A stretch of DNA of 64,000 bases, taken from the NCBI GenBank assembly GCA_041685145.1, contig JAWLGJ010000001.1, positions 92,308 to 156,307 of the forward strand. Direction: 5' to 3'. A program made the position numbers and the translations under genes. This document shows, in pieces, positions 57,344 through 64,000 of the stretch. Every line of letters starts with the position of its first letter. Position 1 is the first letter of the stretch. The notes under the pieces are model-generated. The model was given only the letters and a program-made list of their open reading frames with translations, searched no databases and was not told the origin of the DNA. The stretch is from JAWLGJ01 sp041685145 (GTDB lineage: Bacteria; Pseudomonadota; Alphaproteobacteria; Rhodospirillales; Magnetospirillaceae).

Positions 57344-58732
57344 TCACCGTGCCGGCGGTCGATGCTCCTCTCCCAGCCGCACCAAGAATCCCACCCACGC
57401 CGCCATGATCTTGCGCTTCCTGGGCAGAACCTCGTCTAGGCTGTAGTGCTCCTCGGTGACGTCCTGCCCGACGCCCTCGCGGTGGTCGAGGATGAGTTTG
57501 GCGTCGTCGTTGCTGAGGCCCAGGCGGCGGCCGAGATAGGTGCGGAAGGCGCGGCGGAAGTCGTGGGGGGCGAAGGGGCGGGGGGAGTGCAGGGGGCGGC
57601 CGGGCTTCTGCAGGTCGCGCAGGGCGTCGGTGAGCACCTTCTCCGACATATGGGTGTCCATGGGGTCGCCCTGGTGGCGGTGGCGCAGCTTGGGAAACAG
57701 CCAGCGCGTGTCCGGCCGCGATATCACCGTCGCCTGCCGCACCACCTCAGCCGCCGGCGCCGGCAGGGGGATGCGGTGGCGGCGGCCGCCCTTCATGAAC
57801 CAGGGATCGACGTTCCAGACCATCCCCTCCGGCTCCTCCTCGAAGTTGCTCTTGAACGCCTGCACCACCGTCAGCCGGCGTTGGGCGGTGAACAGCGCCA
57901 GCTTCAGCGCCAGGCGGACCGCCGCGTTGGGCACCGTGTCCAGTTCGTGCATCAGCAGGCCGAGCTCACGTTCGCTTGGCAGGCGCTTCTGTCGCTGAGC
58001 GCCGGGCGCCGTCCCATCGGCGGTGAAGTCCTCCGGTCGCTGCGAGCGGGTGCGCGGCGTCGTCTTCACGTCGCGGATGGGGTTGGTGCTCAGCCCGCTC
58101 CCGGGCTGCTCGCAGGCCCAGTTGAAGGCTGCCTTCACCGTGCGGACCGCCGCCTTGGCCTGGGCGGGGGCGCCGCGCTCGATCATGGACTGGCGAACCC
58201 TGCGGACGTCCTCCGGGCTCACCTCGGCCGCGAACTTGCCGCGCAGCGGCGCCCAGTCGGGCAGGTTGAGCACGCTCTTGTAGGAGCGGTAGGTGTCGCG
58301 GCGCTTGTTGCGGAGCGTGTCCTCCAGGAACCGGTCCCGCAGGTCCTCCCACCGCCAGGCGCCGGACCTCTCGCGTTCCTCCCGCTTGACCCGCTCGGCC
58401 AGCCGGGCCTCCACCGCCTCCAGGTCGGCGGGGGTGTTGGAGAGGCGAAACTCCTCGAACAGGGGGGACGGATCCCTGCCACTGGCAACCATCGCCCTCG
58501 CCCGCAGTGCGAGGGTGCGCACCGCCTCGACGTCCTTGGCGAGGCGGGCGTCGGCGATGGTGCGGATGGTCTGCTTGCCGTTGAGACGGCAGCGCAGGGC
58601 CCAGGTCACGGAGCGGCTGCGCACGCGCAGGCACAGCCCCGGCACCCGCTCGTCGCCGATCTCGTGCGGCCGGGTCATGCGCAGGGCCCGGTTCAGGGTG
58701 GTGCCGGTGATCGCCGTTCGCTCTCGCGCCAT
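57344..58732 (-). CDS. Tyrosine-family site-specific integrase of the island
   Basis: 462 aa. Start MARERTAITGTTLNRALRMT at 58732; the frame extends further upstream but that part covers the attR-proximal repeats. The N-terminal part contains IADARLAKDVEAVRTLALRA. Catalytic residues: Arg in TAQRRLTVVQA, His/Arg in HDFRRAF, His in LDHREG and the nucleophile Tyr in EEHYSLDE. It catalyses recombination between the tRNA-Thr attB and the island att. Its N-terminal end faces attR 230 bp away. Confidence 0.92.
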   Translation of the reverse strand: MARERTAITGTTLNRALRMTRPHEIGDERVPGLCLRVRSRSVTWALRCRLNGKQTIRTIADARLAKDVEAVRTLALRARAMVASGRDPSPLFEEFRLSNTPADLEAVEARLAERVKREERERSGAWRWEDLRDRFLEDTLRNKRRDTYRSYKSVLNLPDWAPLRGKFAAEVSPEDVRRVRQSMIERGAPAQAKAAVRTVKAAFNWACEQPGSGLSTNPIRDVKTTPRTRSQRPEDFTADGTAPGAQRQKRLPSERELGLLMHELDTVPNAAVRLALKLALFTAQRRLTVVQAFKSNFEEEPEGMVWNVDPWFMKGGRRHRIPLPAPAAEVVRQATVISRPDTRWLFPKLRHRHQGDPMDTHMSEKVLTDALRDLQKPGRPLHSPRPFAPHDFRRAFRTYLGRRLGLSNDDAKLILDHREGVGQDVTEEHYSLDEVLPRKRKIMAAWVGFLVRLGEEHRPPAR

Positions 58733-58787
58733 CGATGGTGTCCCTCCTGTTGGTGGACCGCTCTCAGACACACCACTCTGACAAAAC

Positions 58788-58828
58788 GGGACACCGCGCG
58801 CAAGGGATCGGGACACCACGCGGGACAC
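58788..58828 (+). repeat. Right-end island-terminal motifs (candidate integrase arm sites)
   Basis: GGGACACCGCGCG (58788-58800) and GGGACACCACGCGGGACAC (58810-58828) repeat the left-end motif at 33949-33967, 134 bp inside attR. A second short repeat, ATGTTGACA, is at 58838-58846 and 58912-58920. Arm-site function is inferred. Confidence 0.45.
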
Positions 58829-58962
58829 TAGGTGAAGATGTTGACAGGTGCAGACACCACCACCAAAAGTGGCTGCGGCTATATGCCAACACGTTGTTTT
58901 TACACGCAAATATGTTGACAAAGGCAGTTCGGCCGGAACTGCTCAAAATGGGCTGTAGCCCC

Positions 58963-59018
58963 TTTGTAATCAGAGGGTCGGGGGTTCGAGTCCCTCAGCC
59001 GGCACCATTATAAGCCGC
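58963..59018 (+). repeat. attR: 56-bp direct repeat of the tRNA-Thr 3' end
   Basis: Starts TTTGTAATCAGAGGG and ends ATAAGCCGC, identical to 33831-33886 except at 59009. Only the 3' part of the tRNA is present, so it does not encode a tRNA. Confidence 0.93.
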
Positions 59019-59174
59019 GGGGCGCCCGAGCAGTGACTTCCGCTGTCCCTGGCGCGACGCGCCCGCACCCGCCGTTGCCCCGTCGTCGAAGGCTGGGCTC
59101 GAAGCGGGCGCCTTTGGAATGGGCCGCACATTCCGCCTCAACGGTGGCTGAAGCCGATCGCCTCCGGTGGCGGA

Positions 59175-59726
59175 TCATGTCCGGCGTGGGTTCGGCCCCG
59201 GACTGCCGTTTTCGGTAAGCAGGTCACGCTCGATCTGGTGCAGCGCCATTTTGAAGGCGCCGCGCCGCTCGACGGGGTCGATGGACACCGACACCACCTC
59301 GGCGTAACGCGCCGCCGCCACCCGCGCTTGCTGCGCGGGGGGAAGCTCGACGCGGTGCCGCCGATAGATTGCCGCGATGCCGTCGATCAACTGGGCGAGC
59401 AGCACCGCGTCGACCGCGCCGGCGGCGGCCGCCGACGCGGGGCCGTCGCCCCGCGAGGCGCCCCGGCCCGTGGCCAGCCATTCCAGCGACACGCCCAGGA
59501 ATTCGGCGAGCGCGGCGAGATTGCTCACGCTGGGCTCGCTCTTGCCGGCGCGCCAATTTTTTATCGTCGAGGCGGCAACCCCGATCGCTTCCGCCACATT
59601 ATAGGCGCTGCGCCGCCCCATGCATTGCCGCAGCCGGTCGGCAAATCCACCGGCGGACCCCTGGCGCCACTCGCCAGCACTGCACTCCGCGCCGTCAGTT
59701 CTTGATGTCCTGCGTCTGCTTTTCAT
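59175..59726 (-). CDS. XRE-family HTH regulator (phage-repressor-like)
   Basis: About 183 aa. The helix-turn-helix is NVAEAIGVAASTIKNWRAG followed by PSVSNLAALAEFLGVSLEWL, typical of repressor-like DNA-binding domains. The C-terminal half is helical with RHRVELPPAQQARVAAARYA. The start is uncertain: Met at 59726 is used, and the frame continues to 59819. It lies just outside the island, and its target is unknown. Confidence 0.65.
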   Translation of the reverse strand: MKSRRRTSRTDGAECSAGEWRQGSAGGFADRLRQCMGRRSAYNVAEAIGVAASTIKNWRAGKSEPSVSNLAALAEFLGVSLEWLATGRGASRGDGPASAAAAGAVDAVLLAQLIDGIAAIYRRHRVELPPAQQARVAAARYAEVVSVSIDPVERRGAFKMALHQIERDLLTENGSPGPNPRRT

Positions 59727-60100
59727 GCGGAAAGCCTGGGCTGTTGCATGGGAGCGGCATCGATCCGCTTGGGGGAAGAGCCACCCGGCGAAACCGATGG
59801 ACATGTTTTTGCTTGGCAAGCGACCAAAAAATGGCTATTATCCGCCCTATTCGCCATCTTTTGCCTCCCAAGAGCCTCACCTCCGATGGCGATCGGGGCG
59901 GGGCGGGGATGAGCGGGGCCATGAGCAGAGGCATTACGGCGCGGCACAGGACCACCGAATCATGCGGCCATATCAAGGCCGCCTTGCCCGGCGTTCCGTC
60001 GACCGGCCAGACCGCTGCGGCGGCGGCGCGGGAACAGCCCGGCCTCGGCGCGAGGCCCAAGACCGCCACTCCGAACGTAAAAAATACACCGGCGGGCCGG
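59727..60100. other. No gene seen
   Basis: No open frame on either strand has family character or a plausible ribosome-binding site. Composition is mixed, with an AT-richer part beginning near 60240. Confidence 0.45.
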
Positions 60101-60457
60101 TCAGCGCAAAACCAGTGGGGCCGCGCCGCCGGCGCCGTGGTGCGCCCGCGTCAAAAATACACCTTTTCCCCGAAAGGTAGAATAGGGCGGACGGCGGACA
60201 CGGCAATACAGGCCCGCCCGCGCGCCGCGGGTTTGCGCCTCCGGACGCCGCGTTTCATTCAATAAAAATAATACCCATAATGTGCCTTCCGTTACCGCAG
60301 TAATATGCGGCGAACGCGCGGCTGCAACCGTGTATTGAATATACGCTTTCCAATCGGCGTGTCTCGGCTGTTCGGCCAATACGTCGCCAATAGCCGACAT
60401 GCCTTTGAAGTAGGCCTCATATATTGCTTTCGTATGGCTTGTTTTTCTTACACGCAT
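60101..60457 (-). CDS. Hypothetical small protein, low confidence
   Basis: 118 aa starting MRVRKTSHTKAIYEAYFKGM. The first 70 residues look protein-like (GDVLAEQPRHADWKAYIQYT, TEGTLWVLFLLNE) and use AT-rich codons unlike the neighbours; the rest is Arg/Gly-rich and may be non-coding. No ribosome-binding site is evident. It could be a relic or chance frame. Confidence 0.25.
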   Translation of the reverse strand: MRVRKTSHTKAIYEAYFKGMSAIGDVLAEQPRHADWKAYIQYTVAAARSPHITAVTEGTLWVLFLLNETRRPEAQTRGARAGLYCRVRRPPYSTFRGKGVFLTRAHHGAGGAAPLVLR

Positions 60458-60578
60458 ATATCGTACTGGTTAGACACTTCTTAGCGCCCAGACGCGGCCC
60501 TCGCACCGATACCGGCATCGGCGGAACGCGCGGCCGTCGGCAGCTGTCACAGATGGGACGAACGGCAGGAGCAAGACG

Positions 60579-62514
60579 ATGACGCTCGTGAAGAAGGTTG
60601 ACCTGGACAAGGAACCGGCGCCGCCGCGGGGCAAGGACGGCGGGGCGGCCCTGCCGGCTCCCACCCAGAACGGGCGCCCCCGCAAGGCCAAGAGCCGCAC
60701 CTTCGCCCGTCAGCAGCAGGCGGCGGAGCGCATCGCCGCCTCCACGGCGCAACTGGCCAGCGGCATCAACGAGACCAGCGCCTCGGCGGAGGAGCTGCAA
60801 AAGGCGATGGAGCAGATCGCCGCCGGCGCCGACCAGGCCGCCAGCGCCGCCGAGCAGTCGCGGGTCTCGATCGGCAACATCGCCGACGGGCTGGCTGTTT
60901 CGCGCAAATCAGCCGAGGCGGCGGCGGCCCGCGCCAAGGAGCTCTACGCCCAGGTCGAACGCCTCAACGAGCGCATTTCCGACAGCCTGGAAAGCATCAA
61001 GACGGGCGCCGACCGCCAGGCGAAGTCTGTCGAGCTGGTCACCGAACTCGAAGACCAGGCCTCCAGCATCAGCGAAATCGTCAACGCCGTCGGGCGCATC
61101 GCCGACCAGACCAACCTGCTGGCGCTCAACGCCGCCATCGAGGCGGCACGGGCCGGGCAACACGGCAAGGGCTTCGCCGTCGTCGCCGACCAGGTGCGCA
61201 ACCTTGCCGAGGTCTCCGAGCGCAGCGCCACCGAGATCCAGGATCTCATCGGCCAGATCCAGACCGAGGTCAAGGCGGTGGCGGAGGGTATCCGCCGCTC
61301 GGCCGAAAGCGCCCGTTCGGAGGCCGAGCGCGGCGAGGTCGTGTCCGAAAACCTGGCGCGCCTGACGACCCTGATGGAGGAGGTGCTGAACGGCTCCGCC
61401 GAGGTCGCCGAGGACGCCGTGCACTCCGAGACGGCTGCGCGCGAGGCGCACAAAATGTCCGAGGCCATCGCGGCCGCGGCGGAGGAGCAGTCCGCCGCCT
61501 GCCACGAGGCTATCAAGACCGTCGAGCAACAGACCGTCGCTCTGGGGCAGAGCACCCAAGCGGCGGAGGAATTGTCGGATCTGTCGGACGAATTGCGCTC
61601 CAGCACCGATATCGCCAAGAGCGCCGAGAGCGTCGCCGCCGCCGCCGAGGAACTGTCGGCCGCCGTCGAGGAAATCAGCCGCAGTGCCGACCAGGTGATG
61701 ACCGCGATCGAGCAGATCGAGGCCGGAGCCACCCAGCAGGCGGAGGCCAGCGAGAAGGCGGCGACGGCGATCGCCCAGGTGCACGGCGCCGCCGAAGCCG
61801 CGGCCACCAAAGCCAAGGGCGGCTACGAGCGCGCCTCCAACATGCGCAAGATCCTGGGCGAGACCCGCGATGCCGTGCAACAGCTTATCGACGGCATCGA
61901 CCGGTCCGTGGCGGGCGCCCGCGAGAGTCGCGATGGCGTCAACAAGGTCGAGCAGCGCAGCGGCCGCATCGACAAGATCGTCGAGACGATCACCACCGTC
62001 TCGGTGCAGACCAACATGCTGGCTGTGAATGGCGGCATCGAGGCGGCGCGGGCCGGCGAGTACGGCAAGGGCTTCATGGTGGTCTCCACCGACATCCGCA
62101 ACCTGGCCGAGGATTCCGCCGAGAACGCCGACCGCATCAAGGACATGGTGCGCGAGGTGCGCGACAACGTCGCCTCCGTGCGCCAGGACTATCGAGGAGA
62201 TCGCCGCCAACAGCGCCTCGGAGGCGGCCAAGAGCAAGGACATCCGCAAGGCCCTCGGCACCGTCGGCAAGGAGGTCGAGGAGATGGGCGCGAACAGCGA
62301 GAAGACGCTGCACGAGTCCGAGGAAATCCTCAAGGCCGTCGACGAGGCGCGCCAGGCCGGCGAGCAGATCTCCGCCGCCGCCCATCAGGCGTCGCGCTCG
62401 GCGCGCGAGGCGGCGCAGGCGGCGCGCGAGCAGGCGAAGGCCGCCGAGGAGTTGGCCATGGCGGTCGAGGAAATCGCCTCCAACGCCGACGAACTCCAGT
62501 CGATCGCGCACTGA
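60579..62514 (+). pseudogene. Soluble methyl-accepting chemotaxis protein with two signalling tips, frameshifted
   Basis: Restored length about 644 aa, no transmembrane segment, so cytoplasmic. There are two MCP hairpin tips: IADQTNLLALNAAIEAARAG at about 173-192 and VSVQTNMLAVNGGIEAARAG at about 474-493, each followed by a GKGF segment and RNLAE. Near 62190 one extra T (GGACTATCGAGG) throws the frame; the alternative frame IEEIAANSASEAAKSKDIRK continues the coiled coil to a stop at 62514. AGGAG precedes the ATG. The frameshift may be a real mutation or a sequence error; without correction the frame runs to 62714 as non-MCP sequence. Confidence 0.82.
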
Positions 62515-62536
62515 GGCGAAGCGAGGAGGAACCGCC

Positions 62537-64000
62537 ATGCCTGCCACCCAGGCCCAGGCGGCGGCGCATCCGCCGGAAACCGACGACGCGCAGGCCGCCG
62601 GCACACGCGCCGTCCAGGCGGAACAGGGCCGCTACCTCACTTTCCTGCTTGCCGGCGAGGTCTTCGGCCTGCCCCTGGAATCGGTGCGCGAGATCGTCCG
62701 GGTTCCGGACCTGATCGAGATGCCGCTGACGCCGCCGCATGTGCTGGGTATCGCCAATCTCCGGGGCTCGGTGCTGCCGGTGGTCAGCGGCCGCCGGCTG
62801 CTGGGAATGGCCGACAGCGACGCCGGCGAGGCGGCGCGGGTCATCGTGCTGGACGGCGACGAGCCGCTGGGCATGGTCGTCGACCGCATGGACCACGTCG
62901 TCTACGCCGACCAGGGCCAGATCGAAAGCGGCGCGCGCCTGCCGTCGCGGCCGGACCAGCGCCTCCTGGCGGCGGTGCTCAAGCTGGAGCGCCACCCGGT
63001 CATGGTCCTGGACGCGGGCGAGGTGCGGCGGGTCTGCGCCGTGGAGTCGGCGGCGGGCGAGCGCGGTGCCGGCGCGATGCCGGCCGCGACGGAATCGCGC
63101 CGGCGGGGCGACGACGGCGCGGCGGCGCGCCCGGAACGCACCCTCGTCTGCTTCATGCTGGGGCGCGAGGAATACGCCCTGCCGGTGGATGCGGTGCGCG
63201 AGATCGTCGACTTGCCCGAGGACGTTGACGTCCTGCCCGATTCGCCCGCGCATGTGCTGGGGGTGATGCGGCTGCGCCAGGAGATCCTGCCCTTGCTCGA
63301 CCTGCAGGGCGTGCTGGGCCTGCCGGCCGCCGCGGCCGCGCAGCGGCGGGTCGTGGTCCTGTCGGGCGGCACCGGCGCCGCCACGGCGCTCCTGGGTCTG
63401 GTGGTGGATTCGGTGCGCGAGGTGCTGTCGGTGGAGGAGGCCGCCCTGGAGGACGTGCCGGGCCTGCTGCGCGGCGGCGGCGACAATGACCTGCTGGAGG
63501 CGATGTGCCGGCTGGACGAGGGGCGACGGCTGCTGGCGGTGCTGGGCGCCGCGCCCCTGGTCGCCCATGCCGGCGACGCCGCCGCGCGGGCCGAGCAAGC
63601 GGAGGATGGGGAAATGCAGTCTGATGCCGGCACCGGCGGCGAGGACGAGGTGTTCGTGGTCTTCCGGCTCGCCGAGGAGCACTACGGCCTGCCGGTCACC
63701 GAGGTTCGCGAGATCGTGCGCATCCCCGACGAGGTGACGGCGATTCCCAACGCTCCCGAGCACGTCATGGGGGCCGTCAACCTGCGCGGGGCGGTCATTC
63801 CCGTGGTGGACCAGCGCCGCCGCTTCGGGCTGACGGCCATCGAGCGCGACGACCGCCAGCGCATTATGGTGCTGACCGTCGACGACGCCGTCGTGGGGGT
63901 GGTGGTCGATTCCGTCTCGGACGTCGCCCGCATCCCGGCGGCCGCCGTCGAGGCGGCCCCCGGCGTCGCCCGCGAACGAACCAGCGCCGTGGAGCGCGTG
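62537..64000 (+). CDS. Chemotaxis coupling protein with three CheW domains (partial, open at window end)
   Basis: 488 codons visible, open to the end. Three CheW repeats start near residues 32 (YLTFLLAGEVFGLPLESVRE), 207 (LVCFMLGREEYALPVDAVRE) and 375 (FVVFRLAEEHYGLPVTEVRE). Each is followed by a VLGI/VMGAVNLRG-type strand (HVLGIANLRGSVLPVV, HVLGVMRLRQEILPLL, HVMGAVNLRGAVIPVV). Linkers are Ala/Gly/Asp-rich. GAGGAGGA precedes the ATG at 62537, 22 bp after the receptor gene, so both are probably one operon. It probably couples the upstream receptor to a CheA kinase, perhaps building a multivalent scaffold. Confidence 0.92.
   Translation, partial: MPATQAQAAAHPPETDDAQAAGTRAVQAEQGRYLTFLLAGEVFGLPLESVREIVRVPDLIEMPLTPPHVLGIANLRGSVLPVVSGRRLLGMADSDAGEAARVIVLDGDEPLGMVVDRMDHVVYADQGQIESGARLPSRPDQRLLAAVLKLERHPVMVLDAGEVRRVCAVESAAGERGAGAMPAATESRRRGDDGAAARPERTLVCFMLGREEYALPVDAVREIVDLPEDVDVLPDSPAHVLGVMRLRQEILPLLDLQGVLGLPAAAAAQRRVVVLSGGTGAATALLGLVVDSVREVLSVEEAALEDVPGLLRGGGDNDLLEAMCRLDEGRRLLAVLGAAPLVAHAGDAAARAEQAEDGEMQSDAGTGGEDEVFVVFRLAEEHYGLPVTEVREIVRIPDEVTAIPNAPEHVMGAVNLRGAVIPVVDQRRRFGLTAIERDDRQRIMVLTVDDAVVGVVVDSVSDVARIPAAAVEAAPGVARERTSAVERV

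Larger units (their letters stand above)
33831..59018. mobile_element. 25-kb genomic island inserted in tRNA-Thr
   Basis: Bounded by the 56-bp direct repeats, with a complete tyrosine integrase 230 bp inside the right repeat. Inside are IS and integrase remnants, the phosphorothioation defence genes, a truncated nuclease and metal/redox cargo. The defence genes look less GC-rich and use a broader codon set than the flanking ribosomal genes (by eye). No conjugation or phage structural genes are seen, so it may be mobilisable only in trans or no longer mobile. Confidence 0.9.

Noticed and set aside
58733..58921. N-terminal extension of the island integrase to 58921
   Set aside because: The extra 63 residues cover the repeat-rich attR-proximal DNA and do not resemble an integrase N-terminus. 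The Met at 58732 fits better.
58963..59018. Second tRNA-Thr gene
   Set aside because: Only the part from the anticodon loop onward is present. The 5' half is replaced by island sequence, so it is an attachment-site copy.
33831..59018. Prophage or integrative conjugative element
   Set aside because: No capsid, tail, terminase, relaxase or type IV secretion genes are visible between the att repeats.

Overview
The window is a high-GC chromosomal segment of an alphaproteobacterium, probably Rhodospirillales-like (inference from base composition, the order tRNA-Tyr / tRNA-Gly / tuf / tRNA-Trp / secE / nusG, and secY-adk-rpsM with no rpmJ between them). It has three parts: a translation/transcription superoperon, a tRNA-borne genomic island, and the start of a chemotaxis locus.

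1-29913 (minus strand): read in transcription order, tRNA-Tyr, tRNA-Gly, tuf copy 2, tRNA-Trp, secE, nusG, rplK, rplA, rplJ, rplL, rpoB, rpoC, then the str genes (rpsL, rpsG, fusA, tuf copy 1), the S10 genes (rpsJ to rpsQ), the spc genes (rplN to secY), adk and the start of rpsM. Promoter-like sites are visible upstream of tRNA-Tyr, tRNA-Trp and rpsL, and GC hairpins lie after rplA, rplL, rpoC and tuf copy 1. The two tuf genes are practically identical up to their start and stop codons.

29914-33875 (plus strand): rlmB, a three-gene TRAP transporter (dctP, dctQ, dctM) and tRNA-Thr(UGU).

33831-59018: a 25-kb genomic island inserted into the 3' end of tRNA-Thr. The last 45 nt of the tRNA and 11 nt beyond recur at 58963-59018 (one mismatch), next to a tyrosine integrase (57344-58732). 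A 19-bp motif is shared just inside both ends. The left end is a graveyard of IS3, IS21 and integrase fragments. The core is a DNA phosphorothioation defence system: sspF-sspG-sspH (DptF/G/H-like restriction genes) behind a small ribbon-helix-helix gene, facing a convergent sspB-sspC-sspD modification operon, with the cysteine desulfurase gene sspA divergent from sspB. All multi-gene junctions are ATGA/GTGA overlaps. The expected chain is: SspA mobilises sulfur, SspD activates and transfers it, SspB (DUF4007) and SspC (ATPase) act on DNA, and SspFGH attacks unmodified DNA. No SspE, DndB or DndE was seen. An IS3 remnant with a perfect 36-bp palindrome separates the convergent operons. Further right are a truncated TM0106-type RecB nuclease, an older integrase remnant, a c-type cytochrome, a His-tailed MFS exporter and a truncated HTH gene.

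59019-64000: an XRE-type regulator, a poorly coding AT-richer stretch, a soluble chemoreceptor with two signalling tips and an apparent 1-bp frameshift, and a protein with three CheW domains running off the window end.
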